DNA of 64,000 nucleotides from Sedimentimonas flavescens (GCF_019264375.1 NZ_JAHVAI010000010.1:62001-126000), one strand, 5' to 3'; counted from the stretch's first letter, positions 33,468-42,181 are shown. Program-made: numbers and translations. Notes: a model not told the origin generated them from the letters alone.

Positions 33468-34286
33468 ATGGGTTTTCCCGGCACATGGATGACCGAAAGT
33501 GAAAGTGTGGTTTACCGGGTTGTCCCGAAATGCGCCTGCTCGACCATCGGTCAGATCATGTATTACTCGGATCACGGGCGCTTTTTCGACGGGGACATCC
33601 ACGACTCGACGACCGGCCTGCACAAATGGGCGCAGGAGCACAGCCAGCCCCTGATCGAGGCGAATGTGCGCGCGCACAAGTCCTTTGCCTTCACCTGTGT
33701 ACGCAATCCCTATGCACGCATCCTGAGCTCGTTCTTCGACAAGATTGCGGGCATCCAGCGCAATGGCAAACGCTACCGCGGCAACCTCGTGCCGCAACTC
33801 GCGCAGAAATACGGGATCGACGTCGGCGCGCCCGAGGATGGGTTCGAGTTCGACCAGATCAAATCCTTCCGCCGTTTCCTGCTGTTCGCCCGCGACACCA
33901 TCCGCTGGCGCAAACCGATGGAGCCCGACATCCACTGGTCGGCGATGTCGGGCCATATCGCGACCTTCATCGCGAATGGCGGCCGCTACGATCAGATCAT
34001 CTTCACCGAGAAGTTCAACGAGGGGATGCAACAGGTGCTCGACCGGATCGAGACGCCGGTCACCGTCGATCTGACGCACATACCGCGCTTCAACGAGTCC
34101 GAGGGACACGGCCCCAAGCGGGTGCATAAGGTCAGCGACTATTTCGACGATCTCTCGCGCCATCTGATCTGGGAAATCTACAAGAAAGACTTCCAGCTGT
34201 TCCGCTACGATTTCGACGATCCGGACAATAAGATGCCGACCGCAGAGGTCGACCTCGCCGAGGTGCACGCCAAACTGGGTCAGTAA
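33468..34286 (+). CDS. Sulfotransferase family 2 protein
   Basis: This 272-residue enzyme is predicted to move sulfate from PAPS to a carbohydrate. The 5'-phosphosulfate-binding motif is VVPKCACSTIGQ near residue 22, and the 3'-phosphate-binding segment is FTCVRNPYARILSSFFDK near 75. Both are typical of carbohydrate sulfotransferases. ATG 33468 has a GAGGAG upstream; a TTG-initiated frame to 33453 was rejected. It is divergent from the GT14/DUF5928 gene across 147 bases. It has no signal peptide and so probably acts on a cytosolic or membrane-linked precursor. Confidence 0.88.
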   Translation: MGFPGTWMTESESVVYRVVPKCACSTIGQIMYYSDHGRFFDGDIHDSTTGLHKWAQEHSQPLIEANVRAHKSFAFTCVRNPYARILSSFFDKIAGIQRNGKRYRGNLVPQLAQKYGIDVGAPEDGFEFDQIKSFRRFLLFARDTIRWRKPMEPDIHWSAMSGHIATFIANGGRYDQIIFTEKFNEGMQQVLDRIETPVTVDLTHIPRFNESEGHGPKRVHKVSDYFDDLSRHLIWEIYKKDFQLFRYDFDDPDNKMPTAEVDLAEVHAKLGQ

Positions 34287-34302
34287 GCTTGGGCTGGCCG
34301 AG

Positions 34303-34362
34303 GAAGGGGGGCTGTTTGCCCCCCTCTGCGCTGCGCGCATTCACCCCCCGAGGATATTTGCA
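34303..34362 (-). repeat. REP-like palindromic repeat, copy B
   Basis: Read on the minus strand it has GCAAATATCCTCGGGGGG, a GCGCGCAGCGCAG segment and a 7-bp hairpin with arms at 34306-34312 and 34318-34324. It follows the sulfotransferase stop by 17 bases and is in opposite orientation to copy C. Confidence 0.75.
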
Positions 34363-34456
34363 CAAAGCCGAAAAGGCGAAACGCTTCCTTAACCATCTCG
34401 CGCCAGTCTTGGGGTGCGGTACAGGCGGGGACGCCGATGACCGTCAAAGACGAAAG

Positions 34457-34494
34457 CACCTGACCTTCGGCAGTGCATAGCCGCAGGTCAGGTG
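34457..34494 (+). repeat. Long perfect stem-loop between two REP-like copies
   Basis: CACCTGACCT (34457-34466) pairs exactly with AGGTCAGGTG (34485-34494). Inside this, CGGC (34468-34471) pairs with GCCG (34480-34483), leaving an 8-base loop. The 291-base gap between the sulfotransferase and panC stops holds only this structure and two repeats. A pyrimidine-rich TCATCTCTTTT follows at 34500-34510, so it may terminate the sulfotransferase transcript. Confidence 0.7.
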
Positions 34495-34509
34495 AGCCCT
34501 CATCTCTTT

Positions 34510-34570
34510 TGGCTTTGTCGAAATATCCCGGGGGTGAGCGCGTTTCGCGCGAGGGGGCAGCGCCCCCTGG
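34510..34570 (+). repeat. REP-like palindromic repeat, copy C
   Basis: It reads GGCTTTGTCGAAATATCCC, GGGGGTGAGCGCG, TTTCGCGCGAG and then AGGGGGC (34552-34558) with GCCCCCT (34562-34568). The lead and hairpin match copies A and B. It lies 8 bases beyond the panC stop. Confidence 0.75.
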
Positions 34571-34577
34571 AACGCCA

Positions 34578-35417
34578 TCAAACCGCGATATTGTCGATCA
34601 GGCGCACATCGCCAAGATAGGCAGCGACCAGCATCCGGCCCGGCTCAGAGAACGTCTCCATCGGGCGCAGGCCTTCGACCGAGCGAACCTCGAGATATTC
34701 GATATCGTGGAAACCCGCGGCGAGAATCTCGGACTTGGCCTGTTCAAGCGCCGATCCGATCGGAGCGCCCGCGCGGATCTGCTCGGCCGCCGCAGTCATG
34801 ATCCGGTGCAGCGCCGGGGCTTGCGCGCGCTCGGCTTCCGACAGGCGAACATTGCGCGACGACATGGCAAGCCCGTCGGTTTCGCGGATGGTCGGGCAGC
34901 CTATGATGCGGATCGGGATGTTCAGATCCTCGACCAGCCGCCGCACGACCTGAAGCTGCTGCCAGTCTTTCTCTCCGAAGAAGGCGCGGCCCGCCTGAGT
35001 CATGCCAAAGAGCTTGCTGACCACCGTCGCGACGCCATCGAAATGCCCGGGGCGGAAGGCGCCTTCCAGCGGCTCAGAAATCCCCGACACCGAGACCTTG
35101 GTGGCGAAGCCGTCGGGATAAACCTCATCCACGCCGGGAGCGAACAGGACATCCACGCCCTCAGCCTCCAGCATGGCCAGATCGTGTGCCTCGTCACGCG
35201 GATATTTGTCGAGATCCGAGGCGTTGTTGAACTGCATCGGGTTGACGAAGATCGTCACGATCACGCGGTCCGATTGCTTGCGCGCCTCGCGCACCAGGCT
35301 CATGTGGCCGTCATGCAGCGCCCCCATGGTCGGCACCACGCCGACCAGCATCCCAGAGCGTTTCCACGCCGCCACGCGGTCGCGCAGTTCTGCCGAGGTG
35401 CGGATAATCTGAGTCAT
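34578..35417 (-). CDS. panC: Pantoate--beta-alanine ligase (pantothenate synthetase)
   Basis: This 279-residue enzyme makes pantothenate from pantoate, beta-alanine and ATP, the last step before CoA synthesis. Typical motifs are [16 protein letters not shown] with the HIGH-like [23 protein letters not shown] and [20 protein letters not shown]. Its ATG overlaps the panB stop by four bases (ATGA), so the two enzymes of the pathway are cotranscribed. It ends just before the REP-like copy C. Confidence 0.96.
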   Translation of the reverse strand: MTQIIRTSAELRDRVAAWKRSGMLVGVVPTMGALHDGHMSLVREARKQSDRVIVTIFVNPMQFNNASDLDKYPRDEAHDLAMLEAEGVDVLFAPGVDEVYPDGFATKVSVSGISEPLEGAFRPGHFDGVATVVSKLFGMTQAGRAFFGEKDWQQLQVVRRLVEDLNIPIRIIGCPTIRETDGLAMSSRNVRLSEAERAQAPALHRIMTAAAEQIRAGAPIGSALEQAKSEILAAGFHDIEYLEVRSVEGLRPMETFSEPGRMLVAAYLGDVRLIDNIAV

Positions 35418-36238
35418 TTCTTCACCTCGTCTGCAAAGACATGTTCGGGGGCAGGGAAGGCGCGGGAGCGCACTTCGGCGGCATAGGCGGCAATGGCGGC
35501 CTCGCCCTGCTCGCCGAGCGTTCCGTAGCGTTTGACAAATTTGGGTTTGAAGGCGGTGAAGAGGCCCAGCATGTCATCCACCACCAGCACCTGACCGTCG
35601 CAGCCCGCGCTGGCGCCGATGCCGACGGTCGAGATCGAAATTTCGGCAGTGATCGCGTCGGCCAAGCTCGCAGGCACCTTTTCCAGCACGACAGCGAAAG
35701 CGCCAGCCTTCTCCACTGCGATGGCATCCTTCATCAGGCGCGCGCCATCTTCGCCCCGGCCCTGCACCTTGTAGCCGCCAAAAACGTTCACCGACTGCGG
35801 CGTGAGGCCGATATGCGCCATGACCGGAATGCCGCGCTGAACGAGAAACGCGATCGTCTCGGCCATATGCTGCCCGCCTTCCAGCTTGACCGCCCCCGCG
35901 CCAGTTTCGGACATCAGCCGGGCCGCGTTGCGGAAGGCCTGCGCGGGGCTTTCCTCATAGCTGCCGAAGGGCATGTCGATCACGAGACAGGCGTTTTGCA
36001 GCCCCCGCGCCACCGCCTTGCCGTGCAGGATCATCATCTCCATCGTCACGCCAAGCGTAGAGGGCAGCCCGTGCAGCACCATGCCGACCGAGTCCCCCAC
36101 CAGCACCAGATCGACATGAGCATCCATCATGCGCGCCATCGGCGTCGTGTAGGCGGTCAGGCAGACAATCGGCGCCCCGCCCTTCATCGCAGCAATATCG
36201 GACGGCATCTTCTGCCGCGTGGTTCCCGTGGCACTCAT
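35414..36238 (-). CDS. panB: 3-methyl-2-oxobutanoate hydroxymethyltransferase
   Basis: The 274-residue enzyme forms ketopantoate from 2-ketoisovalerate and methylene-tetrahydrofolate, the first step of pantothenate synthesis. The metal-binding and substrate motifs [23 protein letters not shown] and [10 protein letters not shown] are intact. ATG 36238 follows GAGGGAG and matches the family N-terminus. An open frame to 36529 is not supported. It heads the panBC operon. Confidence 0.96.
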   Translation of the reverse strand: MSATGTTRQKMPSDIAAMKGGAPIVCLTAYTTPMARMMDAHVDLVLVGDSVGMVLHGLPSTLGVTMEMMILHGKAVARGLQNACLVIDMPFGSYEESPAQAFRNAARLMSETGAGAVKLEGGQHMAETIAFLVQRGIPVMAHIGLTPQSVNVFGGYKVQGRGEDGARLMKDAIAVEKAGAFAVVLEKVPASLADAITAEISISTVGIGASAGCDGQVLVVDDMLGLFTAFKPKFVKRYGTLGEQGEAAIAAYAAEVRSRAFPAPEHVFADEVKK

Positions 36239-36440
36239 GGCAGTCTCCCTCTCTCCCTTGACAGGCAGGCATAGCGCCCCTGCCCCCATATTGCAAAGAT
36301 AGAAATGCCGCAGCGCAGCACCAACCGGGAGAATGCCGCCCTGTTTCCCCCTTGGCCGTGGGGCGGCAAACGCCTTGATCTGAAACGGGTTCGGACCGAT
36401 CATCGCAAGCATCATCATGCCACAACCTTGGGAGTTTCGC

Positions 36441-37913
36441 ATGACCAACCGTCTGCTTACCGCCGCCGCCGCGCTCGCGCTTTCGGCCAGCGGCGCGCTT
36501 GCCGCGCCCGATGCGATCACGCTTGGCATGGTGCTCGAGCCGCCGAACCTTGACCCGACCGCAGGGGCCGCAGCGGCAATCGACGAGGTGGTCTATGCCA
36601 ATCTCTTCGAAGGGCTGACGCGCTTTGCACCCGATGGATCGGTCCTGCCCGCGCTGGCACGCAGTTGGGATGTGTCGGAGGATGGCAGCAGCTATACCTT
36701 CCACCTTGCGCAGGGGGTGACCTTCCATGATGGCAGCGCCTTCGACGCGGAGGACGTGAAATTCTCGCTCGACCGCGCACGGGCCGAGGATAGCGCCAAT
36801 GCGCAGAAGGCGCTCTTCAAGGGGATTGCTTCGGTCGAGGTCATCGACCCCGCGACGGTGAAGATCACGCTTTCCGCGCCGGACGGCGCGTTTCCCTTCA
36901 AGATGGCCTGGGGCGATGCGGTGATCCTCGCGCCCGAAAGCGCCGCCGAGGCCGCGACCCATCCGGTCGGCACCGGCCCCTTCCAATTCGGCGAATGGGC
37001 GCAGGGCGATCATGTCACCCTCACCGCCTATCCCGGCTATTGGGGCGACAAGCCTGCGCTGAATAGCGCGACCTTCCGCTTCATCTCGGACCCGACGGCG
37101 GCCTTCGCCGCGATGATGGCGGGCGACGTCGACGCCTTCCCGAACTTCCCCGCACCCGAGACGCTGATCCAGTTCCAGTCCGATCCGCGCTTCAAGGTCA
37201 TCGTCGGCTCGACCGAGGGCGAGACGATCCTGGCGATGAACAACCGCAAGGCGCCGCTTGACGATATCCGCGTGCGCGAGGCGATCGCCCATGCGATCAA
37301 TCGCCAGGACGTGATCGACGGCGCGATGTTCGGCTACGGCACGCCGATCGGCTCGCATTTCGCCCCGCACAATCCCGACTATCAGGATCTGACGGGCCTC
37401 TCGGCCTATGATCCGGAAAAGTCCAAGGCCCTGCTGGCTGAGGCCGGAGCGGGCGATCTGACCCTGCGCCTCGCCCTGCCGCCGCCGACCTATGCCCGCC
37501 GTGGCGGCGAGATCATCGCGGCCCAGCTTGGCGCCGTGGGCATCAAGACCGAGATCAGCAATCTCGAATGGGCGCAATGGCTTGAGCAGGTCTTCAAGGG
37601 CAAGGATTTCGACCTGACCATCGTCAGCCATACCGAGCCCGCCGACATCAACATCTACGCCCGCGACGATTACTACTTCGGCTATGCCACGCCGGCGTTT
37701 CAAGAGCTCATGGCTGAACTCGACCGCACCACCGACACGGCCGAGCGCAGCCGGATCAACCGTGCCGCGCAGGAAATGATCGCCGCCGATTTCGTCAATG
37801 GCTATCTCTTCCAGCTTGCCAAGACCGGCGTGGCCAATGCCAAGATCGAAGGGCTGTGGGAGAACTCGCCCACCCAGGCCAACGATCTGACCGCCGTTCA
37901 CTGGGTAGACTGA
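36441..37913 (+). CDS. ABC transporter solute-binding protein, family 5 (DppA/OppA type)
   Basis: This 490-residue periplasmic binding protein has a signal peptide ([21 protein letters not shown]) and the family signature region [20 protein letters not shown], then [18 protein letters not shown]. Family 5 binds peptides, nickel, opines, guanidino and other amide compounds. No permease or ATPase lies next to it. The closest matching permease and ATPase genes begin at 43641, about 6 kb away and on the same strand, and lack a binding-protein gene, so they may be its partners. ATG 36441 has a GGGAG upstream. A cupin gene follows after a stem-loop. Confidence 0.9.
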   Translation: MTNRLLTAAAALALSASGALAAPDAITLGMVLEPPNLDPTAGAAAAIDEVVYANLFEGLTRFAPDGSVLPALARSWDVSEDGSSYTFHLAQGVTFHDGSAFDAEDVKFSLDRARAEDSANAQKALFKGIASVEVIDPATVKITLSAPDGAFPFKMAWGDAVILAPESAAEAATHPVGTGPFQFGEWAQGDHVTLTAYPGYWGDKPALNSATFRFISDPTAAFAAMMAGDVDAFPNFPAPETLIQFQSDPRFKVIVGSTEGETILAMNNRKAPLDDIRVREAIAHAINRQDVIDGAMFGYGTPIGSHFAPHNPDYQDLTGLSAYDPEKSKALLAEAGAGDLTLRLALPPPTYARRGGEIIAAQLGAVGIKTEISNLEWAQWLEQVFKGKDFDLTIVSHTEPADINIYARDDYYFGYATPAFQELMAELDRTTDTAERSRINRAAQEMIAADFVNGYLFQLAKTGVANAKIEGLWENSPTQANDLTAVHWVD

Positions 37914-37945
37914 CGCCCGCCAAACACGCCAACCTGCACGGATTT

Positions 37946-37995
37946 CCCCCATCGAGGGGGAAGTCCGCGCGCCGTTGGGCCACCCTCGATGGGGG
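37946..37995 (+). repeat. 13-bp inverted repeat after the solute-binding gene
   Basis: CCCCCATCGAGGG (37946-37958) is exactly complementary to CCCTCGATGGGGG (37983-37995), with 24 bases between. There is no T-run. Such intercistronic stem-loops often protect the mRNA of abundant solute-binding proteins from 3' decay. It lies between the binding-protein stop and the cupin start. Confidence 0.7.
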
Positions 37996-38033
37996 CCCCG
38001 CCGGCTACTCCCCTGACATCTGAAAGAAGAAAC

Positions 38034-38375
38034 ATGCTGATCGAAGCCCTGACCCCGAGCCTTGCCGAACCCGAAACCTCGCGCCCCGATGCCGAGAAAG
38101 TCCTTGCAGGCGATCCCGTGCATACCACCTGGAGTGTCGAGGATGACCGCGGCCTTTACTGCGGCATCTGGCAATCGACCCCCGGCAAGTGGCGCATCAG
38201 CTACGACGAATGGGAATATTGCCGCATCCACGAGGGCCGCTCGATCATCGCGGGCGACGACGGCTCGCGGCTCGAGGTCGGGCCGGGCGACGCCTTCGTG
38301 ATCCGTCCGGGCTTCACCGGCACCTGGGAGGTGCTGGAGACCACCCGGAAGGATTACGTCATCCTGGTGCGCTGA
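38034..38375 (+). CDS. Small cupin domain protein (DUF861/Cupin_3 type)
   Basis: The 113-residue single-domain cupin has the motif GIWQSTPGKWRISYDEWEY, CRIHEGRSIIAGDDG and GPGDAFVIRPGFTGTWEVLE typical of the DUF861 branch. That branch contains EutQ- and ureidoglycine-related proteins and carries few of the classical metal ligands. Enzymatic activity cannot be assigned. It probably belongs to the transcript of the solute-binding gene. ATG 38034 has an AAGAAG-type purine stretch upstream. The stop abuts that of the convergent L,D-transpeptidase gene (TGATCA). Confidence 0.8.
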   Translation: MLIEALTPSLAEPETSRPDAEKVLAGDPVHTTWSVEDDRGLYCGIWQSTPGKWRISYDEWEYCRIHEGRSIIAGDDGSRLEVGPGDAFVIRPGFTGTWEVLETTRKDYVILVR

Positions 38376-39293
38376 TCAGTCGAGGCCCTGCAACTGGCGC
38401 TCGCGCGCGTCGATGCTCGAGAGCGTCAGCAGATAGGGCTCGGCTTCGACTCCGGAGGCCTGTGCTTCTGCGGCAGCAGCCGCGGCGGCATGGGCCTGTG
38501 CCTCGGTCAGGGCCGGATCGACGATCAGCCCGGCTTCCCAGGCGGCCTGATCGGCTGCAATCGCCGCGGTATCCGAGGCCGACACAAGGTAGCCCGAGTG
38601 CAGCTCGACCATCGGACCTTCCATCTCGAGGCTTTCCTCGTAGGAGCGCACGCGCACCTTGGTGCCCAGCTCCATCTCGTCATACATGTCGATGATGTCC
38701 TGGTTGAACAGCCGGATACAGCCCGCCGAAGTGGCCTTGCCGATCGAACTCGGGTCCATCGTGCCATGGATGCGATACATCGTGTCGCGCCCGCCGCGGT
38801 AAAGATACAGCGCCCGTGCACCGAGCGGATTGTCCAGCCCCCCCGGCAGACCACCCGCCAGCGGGCCGTAGATCTCCGGGTCTTGCCGGATCATGTTCTT
38901 AGTCGGCGTCCAGGAAGGGTATTCCTCCTTGCGCCGGATCACCGCATCGCCCCGGAAGCCACGCCCCTCCTTGCCCACGGCGATGCCGAAACGCATGGCC
39001 TTGCCCGGCTCGACAACGTGGTAAAGCAGCCGCGCGAAGGGATCAACGACGAAGGTGCCGGGCTCTTCGGGGCCGTTATAGGCGACCCAACGACGGCGGT
39101 TGCGTTCGTTCAGATAGGCGGGATTGACCGCGGGGATCACGCGCTCTCCGTCCTGACGCGCACGGTATTCAGGCGGTACGCCCGCGCTCGAAAGCGTTGT
39201 GCCAGAGGTGTTCGGCGCGCCGCAGGCGGCAAGGCCCACCACGGCCATGAGCAGTGCAAGCGGGCGCAAACTACGGGCGAAACTGCGGATCAC
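38376..39293 (-). CDS. L,D-transpeptidase (YkuD) lipoprotein
   Basis: The 305-residue protein has a lipoprotein signal ending in a GLAAC lipobox. A YkuD catalytic domain covers about residues 70-220. Its active-site motif is HGTMDPSS followed by SAGCIRLFNQDI, with the nucleophilic Cys. Enzymes of this family form 3-3 crosslinks or anchor lipoproteins in the periplasm. An Ala-rich C-terminal extension (about 60 residues) is not part of the domain. The start is GTG 39293 with a GAGGGA upstream, which leads straight into the lipoprotein signal. An ATG at 39389 gives an unconvincing N-terminus. Confidence 0.85.
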   Translation of the reverse strand: MIRSFARSLRPLALLMAVVGLAACGAPNTSGTTLSSAGVPPEYRARQDGERVIPAVNPAYLNERNRRRWVAYNGPEEPGTFVVDPFARLLYHVVEPGKAMRFGIAVGKEGRGFRGDAVIRRKEEYPSWTPTKNMIRQDPEIYGPLAGGLPGGLDNPLGARALYLYRGGRDTMYRIHGTMDPSSIGKATSAGCIRLFNQDIIDMYDEMELGTKVRVRSYEESLEMEGPMVELHSGYLVSASDTAAIAADQAAWEAGLIVDPALTEAQAHAAAAAAAEAQASGVEAEPYLLTLSSIDARERQLQGLD

Positions 39294-39338
39294 GGCGGCA
39301 TATCCCTCGAAACTGATTACGAATCCCGAACAGGATCC

Positions 39339-39359
39339 GACCAATCTGCGCAGATGGTC
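39339..39359 (-). promoter_or_regulatory. Palindromic site upstream of the L,D-transpeptidase gene
   Basis: A perfect 12-base palindrome ATCTGCGCAGAT (39344-39355) is flanked by GACCA and GGTC, giving a near-perfect 21-base dyad. It lies about 46 bases before the GTG start, where an operator would be expected. No regulator is assigned. Confidence 0.4.
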
Positions 39360-39413
39360 AAGCCCGCGTCTCTGCGTCAACCCCCGCACAAGCCCGCGAA
39401 CCCCGCCCGTGGC

Positions 39414-39447
39414 AAAAAAGCCCGCGCGAGGAATGCCTCGCGCGGGC
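39414..39447 (-). terminator. Strong terminator after the phytase-like gene
   Basis: On the minus strand GCCCGCGCGAGG and CCTCGCGCGGGC form a perfect 12-bp stem with a 4-base loop (39447-39420), followed by TTTTTT (39419-39414). It starts 22 bases after the stop. Confidence 0.95.
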
Positions 39448-39468
39448 CGACTTCAAAGCGTGCCGGGA

Positions 39469-41640
39469 TCAGTCGAGCTTGCCGATCGAGAAGAACAGCG
39501 TCTCGCCCGAGCTGTCATCGACCCCGTCGTTGTCGGAGACGATAAAGCCCTCGCCCGCCGCGTCGATGGCAAAGCCCTCGACCTTGTCCACGACATAGCC
39601 GCCGAAGGATTTCATTACCGGGATCAGGTCGCGCACTTCTTCCTTGGTCACCACGGGCAGTTCGCCGCCAAGCGCCGCAGGCTGCATCTCGGCCAGCTTC
39701 ACGCGGAAGATCTTCTTCACGGCCGCCAGATCGCCCAGCTGGTTGTCGCGCTCGACGATATAGGCGTGATCGCCATGCAGGGTGATTTCGGACAGGCCCA
39801 TCCAGCCCGCGCCCTTGGCTTCGAGCGGATAGCGCAGCGCGCCCCACTCACCGCTGTCGGTGTTATAGGCCACCAGTTTGACCATACCTGCCGGATCGTC
39901 CTTCCACTCACGCTGAACGGCCATCCACAGCGTATCGCCGCGCTTGGCGATGCCTTCGAAGCCGAAGCGGACCTCGTTGGCCGACAGTTCGGCGGGCAGG
40001 CCGATCTGCTCCTTGATCTTGCCGTCCTGATCGACATGCACGATGCCATGCGGGATCATCTTGTCGCTCCGCCCTTCGGAGGCCAGCCAGAAGCCGCCTT
40101 CACCGTCAAGCGTGATGCCTTCAAGGTCCATCAGCTGCGCCGGAGCGCCATCGCGGGTGACCACGGTGGCCTTGGTGATGCGCGCGGGCTTGGTGGTCGC
40201 GTCGATGGTGAAGATCGAGGGCGCGGCCGAATAGAAGCTGTCCGACACACCATAAAGGATACCGGGCTTCTCGGCATCGGCGACGAGACCCGACAGCGCG
40301 CCCCAGCCGATCATCTGCTCGGCGCCGGCCGAGGTGATCGTGGGATAGGCCGCAGGGGCCTCGGTGCGTTCAAACAGCATGACATGGGCGCGCGCGCCGC
40401 CATCGGCGCCAAGGTCGGTCTCATTGGCCGAGACCAGCAGGTTGCGCGCGGGGATCGCGGCATAACCTTCGGGACCGATGCCCGAGGGCAGCAGTTGCAG
40501 CAGCTTCGGCGCCGCCAGATCGCTCACGTCATAGACACCGACGACCGAGCCGCGCTCGGACCCGATGAAGACCAGCGGCTTGCCGTCGAAGATGCCGAAT
40601 TCGACCGACTCGGGCTCGACGCCCTTCTTGCCAGCGCGCTTGTCGGGGAAATGGCCGATCTCGGCCACGGCATGTTCAAAGGTGTTGCCGCTGTCGTAAA
40701 CGACGGTGCCGTCCTTCTTGAAGATCGTCCAGCCGCGCGAGCCGCCTTTCCAGTCGCCCTCGTTGGCGGTGGCGAAGTGATCCTCGTCGATCCATTTCAC
40801 CGCGTCGGGTTCACGCGGGATGTCGGTGAGGCTGCCGGTGAAGTCGATCTTGCCGTCCTTCTTGGTGTCCACGCCCTCAAGGCTGACGCTGCCCGCGCTG
40901 AAATGGCTGGCGACCTTGCCATCGGCGCCGATCACGATGATGGCGTTGTTTTCCTGCATGGTCACAACGATCTCGCCTGCGGCATTGACGTCCACGAACT
41001 CGGGTTCGGGGTCATCACCGGCGACGGCGGCCAGACCGGTCACGTCGATCTTCTGCATCGCGTCGCAATCGGCCAGCCCGTCCTTGAGCGGCAGCTTGAC
41101 CACATAGCCTGCCGGCATCTGCGGCAGTTCGCCGTCGTTCAGGTCCTCGTCGCGCTCGTTCTCGATCGCAACGGCCAGGAACGATCCGTCCTTCGCGCGC
41201 GCAATCGAATCCGGCTGACCGCCCAGATCGCAAGAGGCAACCTCGGCCCTGGTTCCCAGATCGACCATCGCCAGACGGCCCGAGGGCGCCACGTAGCTTT
41301 CCGAGGTGTTGACGCCGACAAAGGCGGTATTGCCGATCACCGCGACCGAGGTCGGCTCGCCCTTCACGTCGATATTGCCAAGCGCCTTCGGTGCCTTGGG
41401 GTCGGCGATATCGACCAGACCGATCGCACCCAGCGGGCTGTCGGTGTAAACGAGCATCATCCCGTCTTCGGTGGCCGCGATGATCTCGGGCGAGGTTTCA
41501 CGGGCGCGATCCTCGCCCTCGGCCATATTGGCCGGGGTCGCGAAAGCGGCGATGCGGTTGAAGTTCATCTCGGCCGCCGCAGGCATGGCGGCGCAAAGCG
41601 CGAGGGTCGAGCTGACGGCGAAAAGGCGTGGTGCGAACAT
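39469..41640 (-). CDS. Secreted esterase-like/phytase-like propeller protein
   Basis: The 723-residue protein has a signal peptide (MFAPRLFAVSSTLALCAAMPAAA). Its N-terminal half is a beta-propeller-like repeat region (for example VAVIGNTAFVGVN and GYAAIPARNLLVSANE). Its C-terminal part (about residues 420-720) is the phytase-like esterase domain, with DLEGITLDGEGGFWLASEGR, then RFGFEGIAKRGDTLW and VEGFAIDAAGEGFIVSDND. Such proteins are predicted to hydrolyse phosphate esters outside the cytosol; activity is inferred. The upstream CTGTC array suggests PhoB control. ATG 41640 has an AGGAGG upstream. Confidence 0.88.
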   Translation of the reverse strand: MFAPRLFAVSSTLALCAAMPAAAEMNFNRIAAFATPANMAEGEDRARETSPEIIAATEDGMMLVYTDSPLGAIGLVDIADPKAPKALGNIDVKGEPTSVAVIGNTAFVGVNTSESYVAPSGRLAMVDLGTRAEVASCDLGGQPDSIARAKDGSFLAVAIENERDEDLNDGELPQMPAGYVVKLPLKDGLADCDAMQKIDVTGLAAVAGDDPEPEFVDVNAAGEIVVTMQENNAIIVIGADGKVASHFSAGSVSLEGVDTKKDGKIDFTGSLTDIPREPDAVKWIDEDHFATANEGDWKGGSRGWTIFKKDGTVVYDSGNTFEHAVAEIGHFPDKRAGKKGVEPESVEFGIFDGKPLVFIGSERGSVVGVYDVSDLAAPKLLQLLPSGIGPEGYAAIPARNLLVSANETDLGADGGARAHVMLFERTEAPAAYPTITSAGAEQMIGWGALSGLVADAEKPGILYGVSDSFYSAAPSIFTIDATTKPARITKATVVTRDGAPAQLMDLEGITLDGEGGFWLASEGRSDKMIPHGIVHVDQDGKIKEQIGLPAELSANEVRFGFEGIAKRGDTLWMAVQREWKDDPAGMVKLVAYNTDSGEWGALRYPLEAKGAGWMGLSEITLHGDHAYIVERDNQLGDLAAVKKIFRVKLAEMQPAALGGELPVVTKEEVRDLIPVMKSFGGYVVDKVEGFAIDAAGEGFIVSDNDGVDDSSGETLFFSIGKLD

Positions 41641-41676
41641 TAATCGTCCTCCTGACGGAAATTGCGCGGACGATGG

Positions 41677-41725
41677 GACAGCGATGCGACAGATGCCTGA
41701 CAGTGCCGCAAAGCTTTTGTGACAG
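41677..41725 (-). promoter_or_regulatory. Putative Pho box: CTGTC repeats in 11-base phase
   Basis: On the minus strand CTGTC occurs starting at 41725, 41703, 41692 and 41681, so the spacing is 22, 11 and 11 bases. The PhoB site is CTGTCAT repeated every 11 bases. The last repeat ends 37 bases before the phytase-like ATG, the position expected for PhoB replacing a -35 element. Confidence 0.75.
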
Positions 41726-41840
41726 CCGCGATCAGCGAAGGGCCAAGGTAGAATCGGCCCAATTCATGCTATGATCTCGCGTCCCCGGCCCGGCTGCGGG
41801 CATCCTGACCCGCTCGGTCGTGGACAGAGAGGGAGGAACC

Positions 41841-42176
41841 ATGTCCAAATTCATCGTGACCGGCAGCTACTCCGCTGCCGCTATGAAAGGCATGATCGCC
41901 CATCCAAGCGATCGTGAAACTGCCACCCGCGCGCTGGTCGAGGCTGCCGGCGGCAAGCTTGTGACCTACCTGCTGACGACCGGCGATCATGACTTTATGA
42001 TGATCGTCGAGACCGATGACGTTCGGAAGATGCTGCCCGCCCTGATGGTCGCGGGGGCCTCGGGTTCGGTCAACGGGCTGAAGACCGTGCAAGCCTTCAC
42101 CTCGGCCGAGTTTACCGCGGCGCAGAACGCCGCTGGTGATATCATGATGCGCTACTCGGCACCCGCGCAAAGCTGA
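41841..42176 (+). CDS. GYD domain-containing protein
   Basis: The 111-residue protein matches the GYD family of small alpha/beta (ferredoxin-like) proteins: SKFIVTGSYSAAAMKGM, VEAAGGKLVTYLLTTGDHDF and a hydrophobic end. GYD proteins have no defined activity. ATG 41841 follows a strong GAGGGAGGAA; the open frame from 41820 includes the Shine-Dalgarno and was rejected. It is a single-gene unit with a hairpin after the stop. Confidence 0.88.
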   Translation: MSKFIVTGSYSAAAMKGMIAHPSDRETATRALVEAAGGKLVTYLLTTGDHDFMMIVETDDVRKMLPALMVAGASGSVNGLKTVQAFTSAEFTAAQNAAGDIMMRYSAPAQS

Positions 42177-42181
42177 ACGGC

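Noticed and set aside
34289-34480. 63-codon open frame downstream of the sulfotransferase
   Set aside because: It consists of a REP-like repeat plus half of the stem-loop, with no Shine-Dalgarno sequence.
35955-38231. 758-codon minus-strand frame across panB, the binding protein and cupin genes
   Set aside because: It overlaps three confident genes and shows no domain. It is a codon-bias artefact.
39199-41643. Long plus-strand open frame (814 codons) opposite the phytase-like gene
   Set aside because: It is a shadow of the minus-strand gene. Its start region also covers the L,D-transpeptidase promoter, and the translation has no known domain.
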